Position numbers and translations under genes: made by a program. The notes below the pieces were generated by a model. It saw nothing but the letters and a program-made list of their open reading frames with translations. It was not told the origin of the DNA and searched no databases. A stretch of DNA of 64,000 bases from Epiperipatus broadwayi (Eukaryota; Onychophora; Udeonychophora; Euonychophora; Peripatidae): contig JAQFVV010006294.1 of assembly GCA_028023455.1 (NCBI GenBank), positions 4,493,001 to 4,557,000 on the forward strand, written 5' to 3'. This document shows positions 25,551-35,814 of this stretch, in pieces. Position 1 is the first letter of the stretch; each line of letters opens with the position of its first letter.

Positions 25551-25633
25551 ATTTACTGAGGCTGTAACCTCGAGAATATGCGTGTAAAATCACATTTTAC
25601 ACGCATATTCTCGAGGTTACAGCCTCGGTAAAT
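25551..25633. repeat. near-perfect 83-bp palindrome
   Basis: The 40-base arms (25551-25590 and 25594-25633) are reverse complements with one mismatch around a 3-base centre (cac). The arms are less AT-rich than the surroundings and include CTCGAG and a GCGTGT segment. I recognise no family. The flanks both carry 'aaagatgtttatt' near 25540 and 25662. Confidence 0.95.
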
Positions 25634-26389
25634 ATTACTTATGTAATAAATTTATAATTACAAAGATGTTTATTATATATTTTGATTCAATATGCTTGTG
25701 TTAATAATCTATATATAGTAATTGTTGTACATTTCATGCAGAACTATGTATAAATCATCATGGAGGTTAAAGAGGTATACATGCAAGTGGTATACATGCT
25801 TTCTCTTTTTAAAGAAAACAATACATATAATTATTACAAAACCTTATGACTTTCAAAAATCTCCAGACAATTGGCAATACCATTTATTTACGAAATTCCA
25901 TTATTTCTGTAAAAACTGTGTAGAAAATTAATCTCAGTACAAAAAGGATATCCACATTTAACCTGCACTGTTCATAATAAATATTCAAATTATTAGAAAA
26001 ACAAATAAATGAATTATTTATTATTGTTGATGAAGGAAATTTGTTATTTAGAAAGGATGACAGTTTTTAAAGAGATTTTTGTTGAAAAATGTTATGATTA
26101 AGGAATAAGAACACTTGATCATTATCACTGTTATTTGTTATTGCTTTATATTTATAAATAGTGGAGAGCTTCATAACATGGGGATAATTAATCAGTCCAG
26201 CTCTACACTCATAACCTTAATTTGAATTTTGAAATTTGTTCCAAATTCCAATTAGATTCAGAATTGTTTTTTCAGATAGCTGCCTCAGAAACAATCTAGT
26301 TAATCATCTAATTTTAGTCAGTAAATAAATATTTAGCCATTCTAAACAAAAGTAAAAAACACACAAATACTCACTACAGAAAATTGGCA

Positions 26390-27050
26390 TGTCTGATGAA
26401 TAATGCCTTCTTCTTCATGTCCTGTATGAGAACTGTTGAAGGAATTAGTAACCTATTTAATGGAAGTTCTTATCTATTATTAAAACATTTTATTAAAATG
26501 AGGATTATAATTTATAAACTGATTCATCATCAACATTTTCAATTGCAGGATGAAGATCTCTTCAAATTTAATCCAGTTTTTTCAATAACTTTTCTTTTAC
26601 AAATCACACCAACAAACTTCTTTATTTCATCTACCCTTCTTACTTGTGGTCTTCTTCTAGGTCTTTTATAGTCTCTTAGCATCCAATTTATGACTTCAGT
26701 TGCCCATGTATTATCATCTCTTCTAGCAATCTTACAAATCCAGCTTCATTTCAGTCTTTTAATTCTTCCAGTGATCTCAGTGATATTTGTTTGTTCTCTC
26801 ACCCAAGTATTTTGCTTTTGACTTCTTCCTGTTACTTCCATCATGCACTTCTCTTTATTTTAGTGAGTAATCTGATGTCTCTGTAATACTCTTCTATTAA
26901 ATGTCCAAATCTCAGATCTATAAATAAGAATTTATATAACCCATCTTTTAAAACCTTTCCTTTTCAAATATACAGGCATATTTTCTTCTGATATTGTTAT
27001 TTCTACCAAAACCACTCCATACCAGTTTAATTCTATGATTAAATATCTAT
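26390..27050 (-). pseudogene. LINE (RTE/BovB-like) post-RT relic
   Basis: The reverse strand reads with stops: SEIWTFNRRVLQRHQ, then EKCMMEVTGRSQKQNTW, then SWICKIARRDDNTWATEV, then LRDYKRPRRRPQVRRVDEI. It is the same segment as at 4385-4790 but on the opposite strand, and distinct in sequence. It lies just upstream of the next exon. Plus-strand frames here are shadows. Confidence 0.8.
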
Positions 27051-27134
27051 TTAAATATTGTCTATTTAACCATATTTATTAAAATATGTATTATTATTGT
27101 TTTCAACTAAATAATATATTTATATATTTTCCAG

Positions 27135-27336
27135 CGTGCTGGTTGTGATCACGTTTTAGGTTCTAAAGCTAAAGAAGATGAATGTGGCATATGTGAAGGT
27201 AATGGAGCACAGTGCCAAGAAGTAGAAAAGTTATATTTGAGGGCTCCGAAACCTGGTGTTCGTTTAGTTACTGTAATACCAAAAGGTGCTCGTCATATTA
27301 ACATCCGGGATGAATCTCGATCTGCAAATACATTAA
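27135..27336 (+). CDS. ADAMTS exon: end of cysteine-rich domain and start of spacer
   Basis: The exon lies between TTTTCCAG and gtaaat. It reads RAGCDHVLGSKAKEDECGIC then EGNGAQC, the strongly conserved 'C...LGS...D.CG.CGG....C' end of the cysteine-rich domain; the usual CGVCGG is CGICEG here. It then enters the spacer with VRLVTVIPKGARHINIRD, the typical 'IP.GA..I.I.' strand. The last base (a) joins the next exon to give a Met codon. Confidence 0.95.
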
Positions 27337-27639
27337 GTAAATTAGTTTTTTTATTACAAAAATTTTTAATGTATCACTGTATTCTTCTCAATCTACTTAA
27401 AGTAGGCAATGAACAAGTATAAGACATAGAAATGTTTATTAACTTTTTTAACTGATTTCTGTCAGAAGTTATTTTAAAGATGAAGGCCAGGGTCAACAAA
27501 CATTGGTTACTTCTCAACTTATTTATTGCTTACAGTGAATAGATTGTGAAAATATAAAATTCAACAGAATTCTAATGTTCAAAAATCATATTTTTCTGTA
27601 TGTATATATGAATAATCAAGTTTATTTATATATATATAT

Positions 27640-30308
27640 TGTGCCAGGCATTATCAAATGGCCTTGCAACAAAATCTGCTGTAAAGAATATTACAGCAGA
27701 TACATATATAGATTTGTACATATTAGGCACAACAAATATATAAATGTGCTATATTAATAATGGAAGTTGGTGTGAGCATTAAAATACCCACACACACCAA
27801 TTTAAAGTAATATGAAATTGACATACAAAATATTGCATAATAAACTCATGTGTTTTTTTTTGTTTTCCTTTTTGTATATTTTTTATGATATGTCATTATA
27901 TGTAATTGTTTTTTTTTTATTTTCCAACATACTTGTATATTTTTGTTAATTACTTTTTGAAAGATTGTAATTTTATTCCATAAGCAAGTAATGTTAATTG
28001 CTTTTGCAAAAATCTGATCAAAAGGAAAAAAGGTTTGATAATGCTATAATTAAACTGTTATCTGTTTAAAAAAAATTCTTTTGAATTGATTTTGTAAGCA
28101 AGTGGTCTGGGTTATTCAAGATGGATGTCAAACTTAAAATGTAGAATTTAATCGGAAAAATATAAAGGAATGTTTGCAATCTAAGTGATAAGCTAAATTA
28201 AAAGGATTGGCTGATTCATTCTTCTCAGAGGGATATCTGAATTGGTTCTTATTAGTGGGATTGATAGTGCTGTGGGATTCATTCTTTCTTTGGCAGCATT
28301 GCGGAAGTCGTTCACTACTTTGGCTCCAGAGATTCTTCAAGCATCCAGCTACTTAGAGATTCATTTATGGACTAGACCGCTGGTGACATTCTCTAAGAAA
28401 AATCCATTATACAGTTCTTTTAAGAACTCTTGATTTCTTAAGAATTTAATAAACTAGTCAAGATAGAAAATGAACATTTGATAAAATTTATTATCATATA
28501 CAAACAGAGGAAAATATGAAGCAGTCTACCAGTGAGTCCAGTAAAATGACCGTGGGGTAGACAACCAGCCAGTGCACCGCCCTTTCTCTGTCCCAAGCCG
28601 CCAAGATGTGACCATGCCATATCCAGCCACCCATGATGATGACAAATGCCGCCTTGCTAAATGGACGAAATCTTCACCACACAGCCAGTTAACTTGAAGC
28701 CCACTCAAGAGCCCAGAGGAGAAGAATGAAGACGCAGATATAAGTTTATTTTAAGATATTTATTAATATTGAAATAATTAACTTTGATATTTCCGATTAG
28801 ATATATTATTTTTTGTTATTATTATTAATCATTTTAAAAAAAAGAGAGTCTCTTGCATATGTATATGAATTTGCGGTTATTACGGGCATAAATGTTAAAG
28901 CTTTTACTTAAATCTTTTGAGTCAATTTTTCTATTTCAAATTCTAGTATTTTCAACAAAGATTGCAATGAGATTCTTTTTTTTTGTTGTTGCTATTCATT
29001 TTCCTCTTGTTGTTACTCCTGGAATTCATCATATATGGATATACATGTATGTATATGCATACATACGCTTATACTATTCGGTAAATACGATATCTCATGC
29101 TGAATATCTAAAAATGTATTTAACCGTATATCCTTTTTAAGTTATTTTTTTTTGTTACTGCTGCACCTTAAGATGAGTGCCAGAAGGGATTGATCTGTTA
29201 TAGATTCCCTGTAAGCAAGTACTCTAATAACTTTATATTTAAAGTAATAGTAAGTGTATAATTGTGATGCGCGTATATACATGTACAGGAATTTATCTAT
29301 AGCAAGAGGGAAATAGATACAGTACCTTATGGTGAGTACGATATAGTATCTGAGCCAATGCAACCTTGTTGACTTGTTGAAAAGTATGAAATTAGTGAAA
29401 TATGTCATATTGCAAATATACGTATGCATAGTTGTTGTTTTTTTTTATTTGCTATCAATAAAAAGGTTTTAAAGTTATCAGTAAAAGCGTATGCCCATAT
29501 GACCGAAAATCTCATATCTGTATATCAAATCACACACAGTAAAATTTATTTCTATTGGGTAAAAGGAGCTCAGACCACTTCCAGTACTTATAAACATTGT
29601 AAATAGCTTTGGGATTTATTATTTTCTTATTTAAAATTGTATTTATCTATTTCAACACCTCGAATATATATATGGGTTTGTGATAATTAATTATTTAGTA
29701 TTTTTGTTATTATATCATCATTAGTATGAAACGGTGGTGGGTATTTGGGATTAAATAAATATTTAATCATAATATTAAACTTGTTTCATTTTCATATTAT
29801 TATTTATATTGATCAAAATGTATTCTTTCCTTATCAACCACGTACCGGTAATAATCATTTAACTTACCCATTTGAAGACCCTAGATTGTAGAGTGACTGA
29901 GCTAGCCACAAAGGGATATCACTCTACTGGGGTGTTAAATCTTAATCTTATGCTCCGCTGAACATATGGTATTGCGCATCCTTCTAGGAGGGTGAAAAAT
30001 TCATTTTTTTGATTCTTTTCTAGAAGTGGCGTGCAAAAGTCTATTTTGTAAATAGATTTTTCAAAGGTGTGTACTTGCCATTGTTCTAAATATTTGGGCA
30101 TTCAAATAAGATATCAACTAAAGGGTGTTTTTAACTGGAAGAGTCCTGTCAATCCACTCTTTCTATCAATTTAGCTGGAAGTATCAATCTACATGAGTAC
30201 AGACAATCGGCTAGATTGATATCCATTTCTTTACCTGTTGAATCTTGGTCACTTCATGCTCAGTGCAAGATTAGGAAAAGAATTCCGCAGGGAGTATGGA
30301 CTGGTACA
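27640..30308 (+). repeat. 5' LTR, 2669 bp
   Basis: It starts TGTGCCAGGC and ends GGTACA. It is nearly identical to the 3' LTR over its length, apart from about 204 bases (near 28141-28346) missing from the 3' copy. It includes a less AT-rich block at 28545-28730. Two reverse-strand frames of 60 and 95 codons recur in both LTRs only because the LTRs are copies. At about 2.5 kb it is long for a gypsy LTR. Confidence 0.95.
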
Positions 30309-30315
30309 GTAAAAC

Positions 30316-30330
30316 TGGCGCCACACGTGG
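30316..30330 (+). other. primer-binding site, tRNA-Lys-like
   Basis: TGGCGCCACACGTGG, 7 bases after the LTR end. TGGCGCC complements the CCA end of tRNA-Lys. The 15 bases fit the lysine-type site except at two adjacent positions. The tRNA assignment is from general knowledge. Confidence 0.7.
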
Positions 30331-31069
30331 TTTAAATGTAAAAATGGTACAATTAAGGAAAGAACAAGTTAAATTATATAAATGTATAAATTACGGTAAA
30401 AATAATTTACGTGCCGTATGTATATATAAACTTTATGTAGGTGAAATAAAAACTAAATTAAATGTTGACTATATATATGAGAAGTTATATAAAGTTTGAT
30501 CGTTAGTTGTTTTTTTTTTTTAAATATATAGTGTAATTAATAGGCCGTACAAATGAACACGCTTAGTTTGCTATATATATTTTTTGAAGATATTCTTAGT
30601 TAATTAAAAATATTTTACTCAGAAATTTGCAGTTCCAAAATGATAGTTTATTCTTTGTAGCGACGGATATTTAATATATATTTACGATTCAAATTGTTAG
30701 CAATAAATCAAACGCAAACACTGTATTCTATATGTATAATGTATAAGTAAAATAGACTTAAAAGTAATTTTAAATAAGTATACATGTAATATGGTTGATT
30801 TTTTTTGTTATATAGAGTACAGATTCTTTTATCTTAATAATTGCTTAACAATTTTCACTTTAAATCGAGTCGCTAACATTTTCATTTTATTGGATAAATA
30901 AAGTTGCCGTTTTAAACTGAGTAAAAAACTGACGTCTTATGTGTAATTAAAATAGAAATAAAGTATATAAAAATTATTAAACGAATGATTGGGGGGAAAA
31001 TGGTCACACGCTGTATATATGCGTATATAAATGGTCGGAGTTATTACAAATAAAAGTAATAATTTATTA

Positions 31070-31400
31070 TATCGTAGTATTTTAAAATAACTTACAATCG
31101 AATTTCTTGTTTTTTGTTTTGTTTTGAAAAAGAAAAAGAGAGAAAATAGACATTTTAGATATAGGTATAAAACCTGTTTATCAAACGTAGCGTAATATTT
31201 TAAAATACCTTATACTTGAATTTGTTGTTTGTTTAAAAAAAAAGTAAAATGAAATACTGTTAAATACTGGCTTAAGAATTAAAATTTCGTAATGATTTAA
31301 AACAACTTATAGTTGAATTTATTGTTTGTTAGAAGAAAAAAAAAGTAAAATGAAATACTGTTAAATACTAGCGTAATGAGATAACGTTTCGTATGTTAAA
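31070..31400 (+). repeat. degenerate tandem repeat in the gypsy leader
   Basis: About three copies of a roughly 110-base unit in the untranslated leader. The shared core is 'ttaaaa.aacttata.ttgaatt..ttgttt' followed by an A-rich run and 'gtaaaatgaaatactgttaa'. The last two copies are most alike. The rest of the leader (30331-31700) shows no gene. Confidence 0.75.
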
Positions 31401-31700
31401 CTTGATTTTTTTTGTGTTATCGATAAATAAGGTTAAATAGACATAGGTAAAATGGTCAGAATAATTGGAACAGGGCGTAGAAAAGACATATAATCGGTGA
31501 TTAGAATAAGGCAGAGTTAGGTGCGCAGTGTACTGCATATTTAAGAATAAGACAAATAGCTAGGGAATAATTTAATAATAAAAATAAAATATCCGACATT
31601 ACTGATTCTATATTTAACTGATCAGTAACTAAAAACGTATATATATATATACCGAATATATATACTTATAACGTAGCCCCTGAATAATACTTATAACTAT

Positions 31701-32430
31701 ATGTTTGAAATGAAAAACATAATGGAAGAAACATTAGTGAATATAAAACAAGAAATGGCCAGAATACCACAAAAGATAAAGGAACTGACTCAACAACTCT
31801 CGGAAAACACTGCATACATGAACCAAAGAATGGAGGGTTTCAAACGTGAAATGTCAAAGGAAATCGAAACAAGATTTTATAGCTTTAAAAATGAGATACA
31901 TGAAAGAGAAAAGGGACAATCTTACCCGTGCAATATAAACCAATTTATAAAAATAAAGATATTTGAGGGACAAACAGATGAAGCTCCTATCGAGCATATT
32001 AAAAGCTTAGAAACATATTTCCAAGTGAATCAAATTAATGACTTTGGCAAACTGGCAATTGCCTACAGTCACCTCCATGGTGATGCTCAAACATGGTGGC
32101 AATCCTTGTTCCACCATCCCAAGACATTTGAGGATTATAAAAAGGTATTGTTAAAAAGTTTTTGGAGTGAACAGTGCCAAGATATGATTTTTCAACAAGT
32201 CATGCAGGAAAAATATAAAGAGAATACTGGTGAAAATTATTCAAAAAATTTTCAGAAGACAAGCAGCAAGACTTCAGACACTGAAAGCATGCCACATATC
32301 AGAGGGGCAAATTGTCAGGATAATCCGCCATAATTTGCCACTTCATGTTGAACAAATGGTGCTCACCGCAAGTACAAATTCAGTGCAACAAATGGATGAA
32401 TTATTAAATAAGATAGACATGAGCCAACAA
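31701..32430 (+). pseudogene. gypsy gag (capsid) relic
   Basis: It opens with MFEMKNIMEETLVNIKQEMA, a coiled-coil-like N-terminus, then the capsid region with FEGQTDEAPIEHIKSLETYF and AYSHLHGDAQTWWQSL, a Retrotrans_gag-type pattern. The frame shifts near 32250; the continuation is in the +1 frame (LPLHVEQMVLTA, then MDELLNKIDM). No CCHC zinc knuckle is seen before the protease. The frame break makes it non-functional as it stands. Confidence 0.88.
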
Positions 32431-32454
32431 TATAAGCCATCAGCAAATGTTTGG

Positions 32455-34350
32455 GAAGATAAACATACCAATCACACAAACAGGAACAAAAATGAAGAGT
32501 TCTGTGGCCACATCATAAAACCACGACTAATAGAAATATCAAATTTGATATGTTCATGGGAAGATAGAGTGCCTGAATATGCTCCACAAAGTTGTCCCGA
32601 GATCAGTCTGACAATGGAGGGACTTGAAGTCACGGCCATGCTGGATTCGGGCAATCAAATATCTGTAATATCAGAATTTCTATACTGCCGCATTGTAACA
32701 AAAAATCCAAGCATAAAAATCTTACCTTTGAAGACAGAGCAAATAACATTAGCAAATAACCGGAAAGCAAAACTTTTGTCTAAGAAAATTTGGGTACAGA
32801 TGCACATACAGCATAAGATGGTATACCAAGTGTTCTTAATAATGACCAGTCTTATCCATGAAGTTGTGTTGGGTTCAGATTTCTTACACAAAAACAGATG
32901 CATTTTAGATTATGAACAGTGGCTTGTAGTGTTCAATGACAAACAAATTGAAATGATAAAACCCCACTTACATGATGATACTGAGGCATGTTGTATGGCC
33001 CAATTGGACATGGAGCTGATGGAAGAAAAGGCAAATGGAGCAAAACTGACTTCTGACACTGAGACAAAAAAACTCAAATCTATGCTTTATACTTATAAAA
33101 ACATATTTTCTGATAGTCCTGGTCTCATTAAAGGATATAAACAAAGAATCAGATTGAAACCAGGAGAACCGTTCCAAGCGTGATCCTACCCCATACCACA
33201 CAAATTTAAGGAGGAGGTGGAGAAACAGCTGGAACAAATGTTGAAATGGGGTATCATTGATAAATGCTTTTCCCCATACTGTAACCCCCTAGTGGTGGTC
33301 AGAAAGAAAAATGGATCCGTGCGGCTATGCCTTGATGCACGCCAACTTAACAGGGTGACAATACCAGATTGTACTATTCCACCTCGTATGCAAGAATTAC
33401 TCATGAAATTTAAAGACAAAATAATATTTTCCACATTTGACTTAACTGCTAGCTACTGGCAGATAGAATTACATCACACAGATCGCAAATACACAGCTTT
33501 TAGATATGGAGGCCACACATATCAATTTAATCGAATGCCTTTTGGCTTAGTTAATAGCAGTGCAGGTTTATTACGATGTCTGGACCAAGTTTTGTCTCAG
33601 GAAATCAAGAAAATTTTAACAGTATATGTGGACGACGTTGTGGTAGTATCCACATCTCTGGAAGAACACTTCCAACACTTACAAATATTTTTTGCAGAAT
33701 GCGAAGCTAAAGGAATCAAAATCAATCTGAAAAAGAGTATATTGATCTCTGAGGAGATAGAATTTTTGGCTCATTTGGTGGGACGAACAGGAATCAAACC
33801 TCATCCTGATAAAATCAGTGCAATAAATGACTTCCCTGTACCTAAAACACGAAAGCACATTCGGTCCTTTTTAGGACTATGCAACTTTTATAACAGATTC
33901 TGTGAAAAATTTGCTGACCGAATGGAACCTTTACTAAGATTACTCAGGAAAGATACCCATTGGAACTGGACCAGTGAACAAGAGGAAGCATTCGCTGAGA
34001 TTAAGAAAAGTTTTATAAAACAAGTAGTGCTGGCATACCCAGACTTTGACAAACCCTTTATACTCCAAACTGATAGCAGTGCATATGGATTGGGTGTCAC
34101 ACTATCCCAAGTTCAGCAAGATGGTCAAATAGGGGTCCTGTACTTTATAAGCAAGTTGTTGAAAGGACCTGAACGTAATTACACGGTTACAGAAAAAAAA
34201 GCCCTTGCAATCGTATGGGCATTTGAGAAATTTCGCCCTATGCTACTAGGCTCTGAAGTGATAGTAATTACGGACCACAAGAGTCTTCAATTCTAAATCA
34301 CAGCTATCTCACTAATAGCTGACTAGTTCGCTGGAGTTTGTTTCTCTAAA
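32455..34350 (+). pseudogene. gypsy pol relic: protease, reverse transcriptase, RNase H
   Basis: The protease shows the active-site motif MLDSGNQISVIS (about 32638) and LGSDFLHKN (about 32870). A TGA at 33181 interrupts the frame. RT follows in the same frame with NPLVVVRKKNGSVRLCLDAR, FDLTASYWQIEL, FNRMPFGLVNSSAG and the catalytic YVDDVVVV (about 33625), then LGLCNFYNRF. RNase H has LQTDSSAYGLGV, TEKKALAIVWA and ITDHKSLQF. The frame is lost at 34294, with two more stops in the continuing frame. RT catalytic residues are intact. Confidence 0.93.
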
Positions 34351-34352
34351 AG

Positions 34353-35698
34353 TTTAATTATACGGTGAAACATTGCAAAGGAACTGAGAATATAGTGGCT
34401 GACATCCTCAGTCGTCATCCCATTCAAACTCAACAACAACAACACCTGAGGATAGACCATGCATACATGATGAGCATATCAGGTAAGAACAAAGACATAG
34501 AGGAACATCTAAAACAAATGTCAAAGAGGCAACATGAAGATAAGGATTTAAACCGTATCATAACACTGTATACACAATCTCAGAAAGATGACAATACACC
34601 AGGCAAGAAGTGCCGATACAAGATAGAAAAGGGTGTTTTATACTACCAAAATCAAGAAGACATTGATGAATGGAGAGTGATGGTACCACCAACCATTCGG
34701 GGCCTACTCACTGATTACATTCACAGACTATATGGACATTATGGAACTCCAAAAACTGAATATTGCCTTAAGCGCTGGTTCTATTGGCTTGGGATGCACT
34801 GAGACATAATAAAGATTTTGAACAAATGTGAAATATGCCAGCGTGCAAAACACTGAATAGAGCATACACAACTCCAATGAAATCAATTATCCCTAACAAT
34901 TCGAAGGAAATAATGGCCATGAATTTTTATGGTCCTCTGCCACCCTTCAATAGAAGATATTTACTCGTATATGACATTTTTTCCAAATTTGTGGCAGCCT
35001 ACCCTTTAGCAAGAGCTACAACACGTGAAACTATAAAGGTTCTAGAGTCCTCACATTTTAACACAGTTGGGAAACCAGAAATGATCCTGACAGACCATGG
35101 AACCCCTTTTGTATCAGAAGAATGGAACAAATGGGTTGCTAAGCGGGGAGTTAAACATGTACTTACGTCGATCCGTAACCCCCAAAGTAATCCCTGTGAA
35201 AAACTTATGCGAGAGTTGGGAAGGCTGTTTCATACATACTTACCAACAAACCATAAGGGATGGGTAAAACAGCTACCTCAGATACTAAATTATATAAACT
35301 GGTCCATACATGAATCCACAGGATTCCCTCCAACACAGCTACATTTTGGAAAACTTGTACCAAAACTCTTCAAGGCAAATTTCCCAGGGAGCAGAGACAA
35401 AACAATTGACATAGAATTAGATAAAAAAAAGACTCAAGCTCGAATGCACAAGATGAGTCTCAGAAGAAAGAAAAGGAAACACAGCATGCAAAACTACCGT
35501 TTCAAGGTAGGGGATAGAGTGATGGTCAGAACGCCTCATGTGAGCATTCCAGAAAAGTTCCAGTGTAAAAAATTTTTTAACCTTTATGAAGGCCCTTTTG
35601 AAATTGTTGAGTGAAGTGGGGATAATGCTTTCTGGATTAAAACAGAACAGGGAATAAAGGGCACATACAATGCTCGTGCACTAAAACCCATACCATAG
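34353..35698 (+). pseudogene. gypsy pol relic: integrase
   Basis: It starts with the RNase H tail KGTENIVADILSRHP. The zinc-binding domain has HRLYGHYGTPKTEYCLKRWF and CEICQRAK, an HH-CC set split by a TGA at 34800. After a frameshift near 34835-34857 the core shows AMNFYGPLPP, ILTDHGTPF and NPQSNPCEKLMREL. The first Asp of the D,D,E triad is Asn here (34920-34925); the second Asp and the Glu are present. The C-terminal part has FKVGDRVMVRT and a GPFEIVE motif, a TGA at 35612, and an end at TAG 35696. Integration activity would be lost. Confidence 0.92.
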
Positions 35699-35800
35699 CA
35701 TCCAGGATGCTCCGAAATCATCTCACATATATAGTTCATAATATCTGTATAAATAAGAACTTAAGACTTTAAATGGTCATATCCATTTAAAAGTCTCATT

Positions 35801-35811
35801 AGAGAGGGGGG
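35801..35811 (+). other. polypurine tract
   Basis: AGAGAGGGGGG ends 3 bases before the 3' LTR. It is the expected plus-strand primer site. Confidence 0.85.
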
Positions 35812-35814
35812 TAT

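Larger units (their letters stand above)
13083..27134 (+). other. ADAMTS intron, 14 kb, repeat-dense
   Basis: The intron runs from GTAAGT to TTCCAG. Contents in order: fold-back family B, a degenerate tandem repeat, LINE relics on the minus strand, a Penelope-like element inside one of them, a mariner relic, a gypsy RT fragment, a family A hairpin, a near-perfect palindrome and another LINE relic. Stretches 22440-23330, 23570-24970 and 25640-26380 show no recognisable feature. Confidence 0.75.

Noticed and set aside
26384-26671. 95-codon plus-strand frame
   Set aside because: It is a shadow of a LINE relic read on the minus strand.
29142-29429. 95-codon reverse frame in the 5' LTR, also present in the 3' LTR
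   Set aside because: It recurs only because the LTRs are copies of each other; there is no protein family signal.
29919-30101. 60-codon reverse frame found in both LTRs
   Set aside because: Same reason: LTR identity, not selection, explains conservation.
35699-35800. env-like gene in the gypsy element
   Set aside because: Only about 100 bases separate the pol stop from the polypurine tract, so there is no room for one.
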